A DNA stretch of 64,000 bases, taken from positions 67,646,367-67,710,366 of the forward strand of contig CM060173.1 in assembly GCA_030549775.1 (NCBI GenBank), given 5' to 3'. The notes beneath the pieces are model-generated. The model saw only the letters and a list, made by a program, of their open reading frames with translations, ran no database searches and was not told where the DNA came from. This document shows, in pieces, positions 12,321-25,000 of the stretch; position 1 is the stretch's first letter; every line of letters starts with the position of its first letter. A program made the position numbers and the translations under genes. The stretch comes from Tamarix chinensis (lineage: Eukaryota > Streptophyta > Magnoliopsida > Caryophyllales > Tamaricaceae).

Positions 12321-12952
12321 GTGGAATATAAGATAGTAGTTACTCTTTTACAATGCAGGATCTTTTGTCTTATTCCTTAGAATTGAAAATGATGACAATG
12401 GTTAGATATATATTCGAATATGACGGTATGCTTGATAATGCTCTTCACTTGGGGTTGGAACTTCAACAAGCTCACTCAATTACAAAGAGAAATCACTAAG
12501 TTTTATATAAAGAATAATACCTAAACTCTTAAGAATACTTACTAGAAGAGGAAAGGATGGAATTTTAAATTCTCGATTAACTCTTTATTCATGTTGTTAT
12601 GAATGTACAAGCCAACACACACACACTCACACGTATAGGCTTTAGTTTCTCTTTACTAACAAAGCCCAACCCAACAGAACTTAACTAATTAAATTATCTT
12701 AATTAATAAAATAGTTAAACCAATATTCTACATGATTACATTATACATATAATGGTCTACAATTAAAAGTTACAAAAAATTATAAAGTATATATAAAATA
12801 TCAAAGCTAAACCAAAACCCTAATCATGTAATACATACCATAATAATCATTTAATCGATCTTTGTGCCCTATAACTTTATCTTCTATGAAACTTTGTAAC
12901 ACTTGTATGATCATTGTCTTTTACACTAAATGTATTTGGTGAATTCTTCTTC

Positions 12953-13093
12953 TTACGAACATATACAATACCTATAAGAATTACTTAGTAAAATATTAGT
13001 AGCATTAGGGTTAACATGAGGATGTTCAAGATTCTCAAGAATAATTGGTACCATCTTCAAGTATGCTAAATGTTGACCTCCAATAATAGAAAA
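12953..13093 (-). pseudogene. C-terminal remnant of an unidentified element protein (copy 2)
   Basis: The minus-strand translation includes HLAYLKMVPIILENL and ends NILLSNSYRYCICS. It aligns with the copies at 11461-11676 (SIMEPIILNVLD, RYSCRYITYL) and 59590-59745 (DLAYLIVKM, LSHSYRYITYL). It is too short to name. The DNA between the two copies (12321-12950) is AT-rich, with an AC-rich patch near 12620. Confidence 0.45.
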
Positions 13094-13274
13094 GTGATGA
13101 GATAGAGATTCTAGTGCATTACAAAGAATTATGTAATAAATTTGCATTGGTGGAGAAGGATAAGGAGTTTGTTGTGGTGGAGGAAGAGGTGTCGATGGTG
13201 GTGCTTATTATGATGGTGGTGGTTGTGGCAGAGGAGGAGGTGCCAGTGGTAGTCATTATGGTGGTGGTTATTGA

Positions 13275-14015
13275 TGCGGATCTTCAACTCAAACACCCAA
13301 AAACATGGTCATCATAATCCACTATCAAATAGCCACTCAAAGGAGTTGAATGAAGATGAAAATAATGGTGAATTTTTCCAATGAAATGGAAGGAGATAGA
13401 TATGTATATGCTAAAATATAAATTCCATGAACCTAACATAGATAGATCCTACAAGGATATTCAAATAGTACTTACATAGAAAACCCTTTGAATAAAATAT
13501 AGATAAGAACACAAAAAATACTCTTAAGTCCACTCTCAACTTCACAAAGTAATAGAAAGATTTAATTACTCACAAAAAGGCTTTACTTCTTTACTGAATA
13601 TTAAACAACATACAAGTGTTGAATGAATGCCATATATATAGGCATATACCCATGAAATTAACCAGCCCACCATACCTATAATACATGTTGGGATGGGTGA
13701 AATTAGTTAAAAACAAATCTTAACTACCTAGGAAACCATAGAAAATAATTATTAAATAATAGTTGAATTGGTCTCCATATTACATGGCTCACTTTCCACA
13801 TCCAAACCTTTAATTTTTCATCTTGATGTGGTCTAACTCATTAGATGACATGTGAGGTTGTGTTTTGAACATTATCTTGTAAAAACTCTTAATATATGGC
13901 TTAATTTTCAAGAAAGTGTTATAGAACTTCAAGAAGCCTTTAAGATTGCCAAGAGCCATTCCAAAAATATTCAATAAATGTGTTTAGATGCAAAAATAGG
14001 GATGCACCCACATCA
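13275..14015 (-). repeat. 3' LTR of the 13275-21256 element
   Basis: 741 bp, aligned along its length with 20516-21256. On the minus strand it begins TGATGTGGGTGCATCCC and ends in GATCCGCA. Confidence 0.85.
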
Positions 14016-14030
14016 TTATCCCCCTCTTGA
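14016..14030 (-). promoter_or_regulatory. Polypurine tract (PPT)
   Basis: On the minus strand, AAGAGGGGGATAA lies immediately before the 3' LTR, where the primer for plus-strand DNA synthesis is expected. Confidence 0.7.
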
Positions 14031-14628
14031 AACATTTAACCTCAACTTCAAGCATTCGAGAATAAATAGTAATGAAATTTGAATATACTCTTCAAGGTGA
14101 TGCTTGTTCTCGAATGTATTCTAATGTCTTATTAAGAACACCATGGGATCCAAAATAATAATAATCCAAGCAAGGCACCAAATACATGATCATCAAATGC
14201 TACATATGGATTCAAATCAACCTTCAACTTCATGCATTCTTTACATATTGATTTCAAACCATACCAACTTTTTTTCCAAGCTTTGAATCATCAATGGATC
14301 TCATGGAATAATGTCCATGAAACTTTGAATCATTTAATGGCTGGATCATCTAATAGAACCATATAAACTTCCTAGGATAATATTGCACAATATCCTTGAG
14401 TACTTCAATCTTTCTCATCATAAAGCAAGGTTCTCCTTCTTCTTCTCCGTCTTCACTTTCATACTCACTTGGATCAAACATATGACCTCCACTCTTTTTG
14501 TCTTCAACCTCCTCCTCCTTTTCACATTAAATATCTCTTCAATTTCTCTTAGATCACACCCTCTACGTTTGTAGCATTGCCTCTTAGTATCTTCATTCAA
14601 CTTCTCTTTTTCAATTCTAGGTAAATAT
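14031..14628 (-). other. Internal non-coding part of the LTR element
   Basis: This stretch lies between the PPT and the LINE. A minus-strand ORF over 14762-14418 is lysine- and arginine-rich (EIEEIFNVKRRRRLKTKR) but is unlike any pol domain I know and runs into the LINE 5' end. No gene is called. Confidence 0.4.
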
Positions 14629-14702
14629 ATATATATAGTAAAGAAACTAAAAGATTGCATCACTGAGAAGAACACTCTTGCACATGCCTCCTTGTCCTTG
14701 CG

Positions 14703-15995
14703 ATGGGGAAGAATTCGCAAAAGAAACCTCAACAGGCTAGTGGTTTGGCTGGCCAAGATCAACCACTACCAAAAGACACACAGGTCCAAGATCCTTGTAT
14801 TGGTGATGAATTCTCTAATTAGGACAATATTAATTTGCAAGGAACTCCTTCTCATCCATTGGCTTTGACATTGAAGGAAAGATATGGATCGAATGATGTG
14901 TTACTTGAATCCTTAGTTACAAAGACCAATAAGGAAAATGTGGACTCAATTTCGATTACTTGCACTTCCAATTCAGACAAACCGAATCATTTCCATCCAA
15001 ACAAACCTGAGATCAAACCCTCAGAAAGTTGGAAGGATATCTTAATCAATAATCATAGGGAAGAAGGGGTCCTAAATCTTTCTTTCTCTCTCCCTATGAT
15101 TGTTAATGGGGAAGCACAAATCTAGTTACAACAATCTAAAATTGAGATTGAGGAAAGAAAATGGGTGTATACCTTGGTGAGGATGGTAGGAGGCAATCAA
15201 CCTTCCCATCCTCAAATGGTCAGATATGTGAAGGAGAACTGGACTAGAATTTTAACTCCCCCTCAAATTTTCCTACATGACTAGGGCTTTTTCCTCTTTC
15301 ATTTTGATAATGAAACTAATTATCAATCTATCTTGAGAATTCCATACTGGTGCTATGGTGTACAACCCCTGCTCATAAAGAAATGGAATCCAAATGAAGC
15401 TTTTAACAATGCAGAATGAAGGAAAATGCCACTATGGATTACTCTTCCTGTACTCCTTGTAACTCAATGGTCTGCAGATTCCCTTAGTAGAATAGGTAAT
15501 TGCATTGGAGTTTCAATATGTGTTGATATGGTGACAACCACAAAATCAAGAGTTTTTTTCCCTAGACTGCTTATAGAGGTGGATGTGAGCCTACCTATTA
15601 TTAAACATATTCAAATTGCCCTACCTAATGGGAATGTTAGAAGGTAATCAATTCACTATGAATGGAGGCCAAAATTTTGCCCAAAGTGTGATAGAGTTGG
15701 TCATGACCAGCATGCTGACTTGCCTAAGACAATACCAGAAAAGGAGAAAGGGAAACCGTTCCAAAAAGTTTGGTAAGTTAAGAAGCAAAATCCACCTCAG
15801 GAGTAGCAAATAATACTCGCAACTATACACAAGCTTGCTCAGGATCAATACTCTGAATTAACCAAGAAAACCATGGAAGTGAATGCAGGTCAACCTTCTG
15901 CATATACTGATGATGATATTCTTACCATATGTGACCCTATACATGTTGAACATTACTTAAATAACATTGAAAAAGAAAAGGAAAGGAGATTCTAA
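14703..15995 (+). pseudogene. LINE ORF1 (DUF4283 plus CCHC-like knuckle), inactivated
   Basis: A single reading frame of 431 codons runs from ATG at 14703 to a TAA at 15993-15995, without frameshift but with about seven internal stops. After a low-complexity N-terminus come a DUF4283-like region (VGGNQPSHPQMVRYVKENW, then FFLFHFDNE and MPLWITLPVLL) and a knuckle reading WRPKFCPKCDRVGHDQHAD, a CX2CX4H pattern whose last cysteine position is Asp/Leu. Plant L1 ORF1 proteins bind the element RNA. The damage is all point changes to TAG, TGA or TAA, as expected from C-to-T decay of methylated DNA. Confidence 0.85.
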
Positions 15996-16049
15996 TTGAG
16001 CTTGGGGGGATAGTAGACATAATGCTACTATACCTTTTTTATCTTTTAC

Positions 16050-19000
16050 ATGAATATTATTGTGTGGAATGTCAGGGGTCTACATAGTCCCCTAAAACAA
16101 AAGTTGGTTAGTAGGTGTATTAAGTATAATAAGTTCTATATTGTTTGCTTATTAGATACTCGTGTCAGAGAAAAGAATATGCTTGTTGTTTTGAAAGGCT
16201 TTGATAATCAGTTTTCTTTCATTCATAACTACTCTACCCATTATAATGGTAGAATATAGATCCTTTAGAGAGCTGATATTTTAAGGTTCAAATTCTTGAT
16301 GTGTTTGAGAAAATTGTCCGTTGTCATGTTGAGATGACTGATGGAAAGTATTATCATATTTCTGTGGTATATGCTCATAATACTAGAGGAGCTAAGCAAT
16401 GTTTGTGGTCTCAACTTATAAATTTCCATGCTGTTAAAAAAAGGAGCTTAGTTATTAGAGACTTTAATTTCATTCTCTTAGGCCAAGAGAAAATTGGGGG
16501 CAATACTCATACTACTGACATTGATGATTTTGCTGATTGTATATGTTATTGTGGTTCAGGGAACTGCCAACCTCTAGTCCTATTTTCACTTGGTCTAATA
16601 ATCAATTAGGCCATGCACGAGTATGTTGTAAGCTTGATAGGGCCCTTGGTGACCATGAATAGTTTGAGCAATTTAATAATGTTTGGGTTGAGGTTGTTGA
16701 GGATTGTATTTTTGATCATTGTAGACTCTAATTAAGGGATCATCAGCCTGTTAACAGTGGGGTAAAGCCCTTTAAATTCTTTAATTTCTAGACTTCTTCT
16801 CCCCATTTATTGCAATGTGTAGCTCAGTCATGGAATAAACCTTTTTATGGCTCAAAGTAGTATATCCTAGTTGTAAAACTCAAATATCTGAAACAAGTTT
16901 TAAAATAATTCAACTATGAGCATTTTGGCAACCTTCACAAAAGAGTGACCTAGGCAAAAGAAGATTGGCTTAATTGCAGCCAAGCCCTCCAATATTCACC
17001 TACAAATGAAGACCTACAACTTCAAGAGAACAGGCTGAGAAGTAAATGGTGGCAACAGGTTAAACTTGAAGAACATTTCTTGCAACAAAAAGCAAGGATC
17101 CATTATATCAAGTTGAGGGATGGTAATAATGCTTTATTCCATGCAAGAATTAATGAGAGGAGAAGGTTAAATAATATTGTCACACTGGATGATAACATAG
17201 GAGAAAGATCACTTCCCAGCTAGAGCTTAGCAATGAAATTCATAAGTTCTACTCAAATTTATTGGGATCTTCAGCACCTGTCCTCCAAATGGTTCAACCT
17301 GATATTATTAATCATGGACCTATCCTAAGCAATGACCAGAGAGTTTTTCTATCAACATAAGTCACTAACAAGGAGATCAAAGATGTTGTTTAAAGGATGG
17401 GAGATAACAAGGCTCCTAGGCTTGATGGTTTTAATGCTCATTTTTACAAATATTCTTGGTCCATAGTGGGAGAGGATGCCATTGCTGCTATAAAGCATTT
17501 TTGAGATACTGGGTACTTTCTAAAAACCATGAATAATCCCCAAAAAATCTCCCCCCACTACCATGAATGATTATAGACCTATTTCTTGTTGCAATGTTGC
17601 CTACAAAATTATTTCTTATATTTTAACTAAGAGGTTGCAAACCATTATTTCCTCTCTTATCCATGGATCCCAAAATGCTTTTGTTGGAGGGAGGTGGATT
17701 GGCGAAAATGTTCATTTGGCTCAAGAGCTTCCAAGGAAATATAACATGAGTCATATTAGCCCAAGAAGGATGCTTAAAGTGGATTTAAGGAAGCCTATGA
17801 TACTGTGGAATGGATTTTCATCAAGAACCTTCTTTATGCTCTTGGTTTTCCCAGTCATTTTACTCATATGATTATGCATGTGTTTCAACCACCCAAGTCT
17901 CCATTGTTTTAAATGGAAAGCTTTGAAAACCTTTCAAGGGTGGTAGAGGGCTGAGATAAGGTGATCCCTTATCTCCTTACCTGTTTGTGCTGACTATGAA
18001 ATACCTTTCTCACCTATTACAATCCTTATGGGCTGAGAAATCTTTCAAAGGGCACCCTAATTGTAAAGTGACAAAAATAATCAACCTCAATTTTGTTGAT
18101 GACCTTCTAATTTTTTGTAAAGGCGCATAAAGTCTATAGAGCTGATTAAGGGGATTTTGAAGACATTCTACCTCACCTCAGGCATACAAGGAAATACTGA
18201 GAAAAGTAGTGTACTTTTTGGTGGTGTTAATGAAAATACCATATCACTCATTTATTAGGTATCCCTGTCAGATATTTAGGTATCCCTCTTATTCCAAGAT
18301 CACTCATTATCAACCTCTGATTAATAGAATTACTCACAAGCTTAAATCCTGGACTATTAAACTTCTGAGTTTTGCTAGGAAAATACAATTACTCAAGTTT
18401 GTTATTTTTGGTATTGAAAACTTTTGGATGCAAATGTTTTTCTTATCTAAGGCTATTATTCATCATCTTGATAGCTTTTGTAGAGATTTCCTATGGAATA
18501 ATATGGATTCTCAGAGGCATAAAGCACATGTTGCCTGGTTAAACATTTATATTCCTAAAGAAGAGGGAGGCCTGGGTTTAAAGTGGAACTCAGCTTGTAT
18601 GGCTAAATATCTTTGGATACTCATTGAATCCAAAGAGAGCTTATAGGTTAAGTGGATGCATGAAAGATATATTAGAGGGAATGATGTTTGGCAGGTGAAG
18701 GAAAAAGCTGATCACTCTTGGACTTTCAGGTAGCTTTTAAAAGTCAAAGAAAATATTAAAGCATGTTATACAAGGTGCTGTATTTCTGGGAATTTCAGCA
18801 CCAAATTGATGTATCAGTCAGTTAGAAACTCTATGCCAAAGGTTAAGTGGAAGGATTTTGTTTGGAATCATTGTGGCCTTAAAAAGCACAAGTTCTTTAC
18901 TTAGATGCTGTGTCACAATGCCCTCCCTCTGAAATTAAAATTATTCAAATGAGGGGTCACTACAGATAACATATGTGAGGTGTGCAGGGATGATGAAGAA

Positions 19001-19345
19001 AATATCAACTATATATTTTTATACTATCATGGGGCTAAAGTCCTATGGAATTATTCCTTAAGATGGCTGAACTTGGTGAGAAATACCATTGATTGGAATA
19101 GTTGCAAGGATTGGATGATTAGAAGAACCAAAGGAAAGGGAAAAAAGATTGTTTGGAAAGCCATTTTCAATTCCCTTCTTTATCATATTTGAATCAATCG
19201 AAACAAGGTTGTTTTCCAACTTTTCCAAAGGAATCCTACAGCTACTATCAAGCAGATTATCTCAGGAATTTTTGTTAGCTTTAGTGATGCAAAAAATATT
19301 CATATTAAAGAGTACCTAAGTAGTCTTGATGGATGGATAGTATGA
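16050..19345 (+). pseudogene. LINE ORF2 (endonuclease, reverse transcriptase, zf-RVT), inactivated
   Basis: It starts 55 bases after ORF1 with MNIIVWNVRGLHSPLKQKLV, the usual plant L1 endonuclease start. The endonuclease GDFN motif has become RDFN (near 16456). The reverse transcriptase shows NDYRPISCCNVAYKIISYIL (17566 on), then LR-stop-GDPLSPYLFVL (near 17950) and the catalytic box FVDDLLIFC (near 18095). A zf-RVT-like region follows with CRDDEENINYIFLYYHGA (18983 on). Frames change at least three times between 16050 and 18980 and several stops interrupt. In life it would nick target DNA and copy the element RNA; this copy cannot. Confidence 0.88.
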
Positions 19346-19440
19346 GTTTTTGAGGGGTATGCCCCTTGGTTTTTTGTAGTTGAAACTCTATGTACCTCTT
19401 TCCTTTTGTAATAAAGCCTTAATTAATTACCAAAAATAAA

Positions 19441-20070
19441 TTCTAAGCAAAATAACTTTGTCTTCCACCTTTGAATTTGAATAAGAAGGGTGATCACTCG
19501 AACTTGAGGAAGATGGTTTGGAGAATGCCTTTGACTTCTTGAGTTGGTATTCAAACTTGATTGCTAGATTTATCATGTCGTCAAGTGTATCATATAAAGA
19601 AACTTCTACTTTATCACGAATGTTGAAATTCAAGCCACCAAAGAACCTTACACAAGTTTGTTCCTTTTTTTTTCTTAAATATCAAAAATTAAGGAAAGCT
19701 TTTCAAATTCTCTTGTGTACTCCTCAACACTCAAATTCCTTTACCTCAAGGAGATCATCTTGATGAAGTTGTCTTGCTCAAATTCTATTGGGATGAACTT
19801 CCTCTTCATATGCTTATTTAATTTTTCCAAGAAGTGATCTTTAGTCTTGCCTTCTCTTTATCTTGATCTTTTGAGATTGTTAAACCAAGTCCTTGTAAAC
19901 TTTCTAAATTTGATAATGGTAAGCTTACATCTCATGGCATCATCGTACTCCTTGAAGTAAAAATTAGCCTCCATTATTTGCAACCACTCAAGAAAACCCT
20001 CCGCATCAAGCTGTTCGAAAAATTCTAGAAAATCAATCATGAATCCCCTTTCTTCATTATGCTCTTGCAT
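19441..20070 (-). pseudogene. Ty3/gypsy-type gag of the 13275-21256 element, inactivated
   Basis: From 20070 downward the minus strand reads MIDFLEFFEQLDAEGFLEWL, then EANFYFKEYDDAMRCKLTII and FTRTWFNNLKRSR before a stop. After that come MKRKFIPIEFEQDNFIKMI, a stop, then NLSVEEYTREFEKL, a frame change, and LNFNIRDKVEVSLYDTLDDM near 19633-19550. This is the canonical block order of plant Ty3/gypsy capsid protein (retrotrans_gag). At least three stops and one frameshift inactivate it. The protein would form the cytoplasmic particle. Downstream pol is absent; the LINE sits directly after. Confidence 0.85.
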
Positions 20071-20496
20071 CTTTTATCTACAGCGTGTGCTGCCATTTGA
20101 AGTACTTGTATCATCTTCAATGTACACAAGTTTATCATTCATTCAACCTCCTTTCATTTGTCTGATATGCCTTACCATTCCTTCAACTTTGTTGTTTTGA
20201 GCCCCCTACCTATTCTCCATATTTGTCTCAAGACAATGGAATTGAAAGTTTATGGTCTCAAGAAAGGACTTTATAAACTCTTCACTAACCATGATGAAAA
20301 TCAAGTGGGGTATACTCAAGGGAAAATGGTTTGAATAGAAAAGAATCGGAGAAAATCGAAGAAAGAATGGATCTTGATGAGATTTATCAAGATCTTGATG
20401 AAGATCTTCGTGGAATATGTATAAAAAAGATTGAAGATCAACTAATGCATGAAATCATACAATCTTATTGGTTTCTTTAAGAAAGATAAATCATGA

Positions 20497-20509
20497 GGCT
20501 TTGATACTA
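20497..20509 (-). promoter_or_regulatory. Primer binding site (PBS)
   Basis: On the minus strand TAGTATCAAAGCC, close to the TGGTATCAGAGCC complement of initiator-Met tRNA, lies 6 bases after the CA end of the 5' LTR. Confidence 0.7.
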
Positions 20510-20515
20510 AAATTA

Positions 20516-21256
20516 TGTGGATCTTTTACTCAAATACCTACAAATATGATTATCATAATCCAATATCAAATAGCCATTCAAAGGAATCGAATGAAGATGA
20601 AAATAATGGTAAACTTTTCGAATGAAATGGAAGGAGATAGATGTGTATATGTTAAAATATAACTTCTAGGAACCTAATATAGACAACCCATACAAGGATC
20701 TTCAAAGAGAACTTACATATAAAACCCTTTGAATAAAATCTAGAGAATAATACACAAAGAATCCTCTCAAAACCACTCTCAACTTCACAAAGTAATTGAA
20801 AGATTTAATTATTCACAAAGAGGCTTAATTTTTTTTACCCAATATTACACACCATACAAGTGTCGAATGAATACCATATATATAGGCATACACCCATGAA
20901 AATAACTAGCCCATCAACTCTATAATACACATTGAGATAGGAGGAATTAGTTAACACATATGAACTAACTAGGAAACCCTAGGTAATAACTATCAAATCC
21001 TAATTGACTTGGTCTCGATGTTATATGACTGACTTTCCACATCCAAACTCTTCAATTTTTCATCTTATCGTGGTTCAACTCCTTACATGACATTTGAAGT
21101 TGTGTTAGGAACATTATCTTACATAAAATCTTAATTTATGGTTTAATCTTCAAAAAAGTATTATAGGACTTTAAAACACCTTCAACATTACTAAGAACCA
21201 TACCAAACATATTTAAGAAATATGTTTCGATGCAAAACAGGGATAAACCCACCTCA
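20516..21256 (-). repeat. 5' LTR of the 13275-21256 element
   Basis: 741 bp, aligned with 13275-14015. The minus strand starts TGAGGTGGG and ends GATCCACA. A CATATATATAGG stretch near 20876-20887 reads as a TATA-like sequence. Confidence 0.85.
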
Positions 21257-21420
21257 GTTGTTGTGATTGAGGAGGCGGTAGTGGTGGTGGCAAAAGAGTA
21301 GTAGTTAGTTGTGATGGTGAAGGTTGTGGCAGAGGTGGAGAAGTACATTGTGGTGGTGGTGGTAGAAGAGTAGTGATGGTTGTGGGGATGGTGGAGGGAG
21401 GTGGTAGTTCTATTTAATAA
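21257..21420 (+). repeat. GGT-rich flank of the LTR element
   Basis: Dense GGTGGT repeats in a plus frame give a glycine-rich string interrupted by KRVVV. The opposite flank (13143-13274) is also GGT-rich and in one frame reads GGAYYDGGGCGRGGG. The element may have split a glycine-rich coding repeat or a simple repeat. The minus-strand ORF over this stretch is a shadow. Confidence 0.5.
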
Positions 21421-22049
21421 GAGGCTATAGGTATTATTAATCTTCATTAATCTTAATTTAAACGGAATTCAAATAATACACTCTCATTCATTCAGACTCG
21501 GTTAATATCATCTAAATAATATTTTAAAAAATTCAACTTACTTTATCTTTATTCATTTTATCTAGATTAATTTTTAATATTTATATTTATTCTAATTTAC
21601 CCCAATCCAAACAAAATATGAGGATAAGCATAATATTATCCATTAGACATAGGATCACTCCACAATGTGCAACAAGAAGCTTCAAAACAGGCTGGCTGTT
21701 GATGAAATAAAAAAAAATGAATTCATTAAAATAAATAAAAATAAAAGAAAAAACCAAGACCACCAACATTGCAAAGGTCGTTTATGAATAATTATTATTC
21801 AACATAATCTCACAAAACACTAGGCGCCTCGGTCAAGCAAACCATATACCATGGTCCACCTACAATGCCAAAGCCCAGCCAGTCCACATTAACCTAAGTA
21901 CACCAGCCATAATTAAACTAGGTTTTCACGGCATGTATTTAGGTTCTCAGAACATCCATAAATACATAACGTACTCCTTTTCACTTAATTCACAGATTTC
22001 TTAGAACTCTAGCTAATAAATAGAAAGCGGACATAGGCAAAAGTATGCT
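21421..22049. other. Region 3' of PEPC, no gene
   Basis: AT-rich intergenic DNA containing the 3' untranslated region of the PEPC gene, which ends on its left. I see no clear AATAAA poly(A) signal close to the stop codon on the minus strand, and no other feature. Confidence 0.6.
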
Positions 22050-25000
22050 TCAACCAGTGTTCTGCATGCCAGCAGCAATACCCTTCATTGTCAAGATCAG
22101 GGTGTCTTCCAGGCCAGGGGCATACTCACTGGTAAGATTTAGCTTGACAAGCTCTGCAGCTGGCTTGTCTGACTCCATTATCTCCTTGGACAACTGTGGC
22201 CTCACTGCTTCGTTATAGTTAGGGTCACGAATGCGCTTCAACGTGTACGCCTGGGTCACATTCAAGGTTGTGATGTATGCATCACGAAGACGGAGTCTCT
22301 GTTTCAAATAAGGGTCCCCTTCCAAGAGATCCGAGTGTGCAGCAACCTAGTACAGAATATTATTTGTTTCATTAACTTGATTGTTCATACTGCAATTCTC
22401 TGATAAGCTTCTATAATTCTTGAAAATGATAAGATCAAGCATTTTTCTTTACAACAAAATGATAATTGGTGAAGATTGAATTCAGCAACCAAAAGCACCA
22501 CAATCTATACGTTTCAAAGGAGTAGGAAGAGTCAAAGTTTACCTCAAGAAGAAGACGCTTGGTTTCATCATAATTCTCCCTCAACTGCTGTCCAAATGGT
22601 TGTAGGTCCTCAGAGACAAGAAGCTTATCGTATACAGCAGCAATACCTGGGTCTCCCTTGGCGAACACCATTTCAAGCAAGTCAATGGTGACCCTGAAGA
22701 ATGGCCACATGTTGTACATCTCCTTCAACATATTAAGGTTCCTTATGTCTTTATGGATAGCATGCTTGAATGCAGACCCAAAACCAAGCCAAACTGGGAG
22801 ATGGAACCGTGTTTGTGTCCACGCAAAAACCCATGGAATTGCACGGAGAGATTCAATACCACCACTGGGCTTCCTCTTTGAAGGACGACTTCCAATGTTC
22901 ATGCGTCCATATTCCAACTCCGGTGTTGCCTGCAGAGAGTTGAGCATAGAATCAGTGTAGATAGTTGCTTGTCAGGAGTCAGCTCTCACTGCTTCAAATA
23001 TAAATATTTCAGCTCAACATTTATTTATAACAGCAAGACTGACTAACAGGTAAAAATGTCAATGATAACTGTAGATCATTCAGAAAAAAACAAGAGACTT
23101 ACCAGACGGAAGTACTCAACAAAGCGAGGCTCCTGGAAAACAATGGATCGGTACTCCTTTGTGGCAACAACAGCCATCTCATCCAGAAGTGCACGCCATT
23201 CGGGCTTGGGTGAGCTTGGAGGACGCATTCCATGCTCAAGTGTTGCAGCTGTGTACCTCTGCAATGTTCTGAAGCACAGGTGCTCCTCCCCAAATGACTG
23301 CTCTATAACTTCACCCTGGACCGTCACACGAAGTGATCCATTAATGGTCTCAGGTGGCTGAGATAAAATAGCCAGATGGGTGGGTCCACCTCCTCTTCCT
23401 ACAGTCCCCCCTCGGCCATGAAACATAGTCAGCTTCACTCCGTATTCCTTGGCAACCTTAACTAGCTCCTCCTGCACTTTGTACAGCTGCCACGCAGCAG
23501 ATAGACGGCCAGCATCCTTGCCAGAATCAGAGTACCCAATCATGACTTCTTGCTTCCCATCAATCCTGTTCCTATACCAATCTATGGAGAATAACCGAGC
23601 AAGGGCTGCAGGAGCAGACTCCAAGTCTGCAAGCTTTTCAAACAATGGGACAACCCTCAAGGGCTTCTTGATTCTGCATTCTCGTTGCAGAAGCTCAACG
23701 GCAAGCACGTCAGATGGTGCAGTTGCCATTGAGATGATATACGCACCAAAGTTATCTGAAGGCAGTTCAGCAATGACATGGAATGTGCCTAGTACATCAG
23801 CAATTTCTTCTGTTTGGGGGAGATCTGACCCAAAAAGAGGGCGCTTCCCCCTGAGTTCAGACAAAAGCCAACCCTGCCTCTGTTCTTCTGACCATTCTTT
23901 GTAGGATCCGATGCCAAGATGATTTGTTATTGCATCCATTACATCAGTGTGCCTTTCTGATTCTTGCCTAATGTCAAGTCTTACAAGGGATAGTCCAAAA
24001 GTAGAAACTTGTCTCATGAAATCAAGAAGGCTTCCATCAGCAATGGGCTGGTCACCGCAATCACAGAGAGATCTGTAGCATAGTTCAAGTGGTTCCAGAA
24101 ACTGTAAACATCAATGGAAGTTAGGAAATGATGGTAAAGTGGCAGAATGAAATTCTGTAAAGGTAACCACCAATAGAAAACTTGGGCATGCCACAAATGG
24201 GAGAAGGCAACAGCAGAATAACATTGATAAGGCTGTTAACCTGATCAACACTGGTGAAAGTTGCTTCCTCAGGGACATCAGACATCCCATCAGCTAGGAG
24301 TTGACGAGAACGTTCTCGTGTACTGTAGAGTTTGTCTCTTACATCAGCAAGAATGACACGATAAGGCTCATTGGGAGGAAGTTTTTTCCAGAACTCTGCA
24401 GATGTCAGAACACCATCATGAGCATTAGCATAGAACTTTATGGTTAATCTTTTATTTACAGCCCAATATGATCATCTGCCTACAAAATAAACACTAGGAA
24501 CCACAACTGCTAAATCACGAACTGACTATTCTACATTGCCTCCTTAATTACTAGAACTTGAGTAATATGGCCACACAAACCATAATAGAAAGGCATATAC
24601 CAATATAGTGTTTGGCATCTCTCTTCAAGTACTTGTGAAGTTCTTCTGCTCGAGCTCGAAGTTCATTGTTGCATCTCCACATGGATAACTAAGAGGAGAA
24701 AGAATGGAGCAATCAAACAGGAAAATGGCCAATGAAAGGCATAAGAAACTTATGAAACTACGAAGAGATAAGAGAAAGAGGGGGCTCAATTTCATACCTC
24801 AAACATCAAATCTTCTATTTGAGAGAAATAGAGGTTAGCAGCCATCATTCTCGCTAATAAGCATACATCCCTTGTGACTTCAGGTGTAACTCTTGGGTTT
24901 CCTGCAGCCAGCAATTAAAGTGGGTGGATAAAAGTGTTTAACCCCAAGCTTATCAGGCCAGAAGTACAGGAGAAAAGTTAATTTAAACAAATCATTAAAA

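Larger units (their letters stand above)
14629..19440 (+). mobile_element. L1-type LINE, degenerate, nested in the LTR element
   Basis: ORF1 with a DUF4283/zinc-knuckle plan is followed by ORF2 with endonuclease, reverse transcriptase and zf-RVT regions, all on the plus strand, then a short A-rich 3' end (CAAAAATAAA, 19431-19440). A possible imperfect target duplication is AATTCTAGGTAAATA (14613-14627) and AATTCTAAGCAAAAT (19439-19453). It splits the gag-bearing LTR element, so it is younger than that element. Both ORFs are dead. Confidence 0.85.
13275..21256 (-). mobile_element. LTR retrotransposon, gag only, with nested LINE
   Basis: Two 741-bp direct repeats (13275-14015 and 20516-21256) bound this element. 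On the minus strand both LTRs start TGA and end CA. Beside the upper LTR is a PBS (20497-20509, TAGTATCAAAGCC on the minus strand, close to an initiator-Met tRNA match); beside the lower LTR is a PPT (14016-14030). After subtracting the nested LINE, the internal part is only about 1.7 kb and contains a broken gag but no recognisable protease, RT, RNase H or integrase, like a TR-GAG element or a pol-deleted copy. The LTRs differ at roughly 15 of the first 100 aligned bases, so the insertion is old. Flanking pentamers ATTGA and GTTGT do not form a clean target duplication. Confidence 0.85.

Noticed and set aside
16050..19345. A domesticated, possibly working reverse transcriptase
   Set aside because: Multiple frameshifts and stops, including one in the RT core before GDPLSP.
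13275..21256. ATTGA as a target duplication of the LTR element
   Set aside because: It abuts the left end, but the right copy is 10 bases away from the LTR end, so it is not a clean duplication.
22476..23904. Plus-strand ORFs of 71-151 codons opposite PEPC
   Set aside because: Antisense shadows of PEPC exons 8 and 9.
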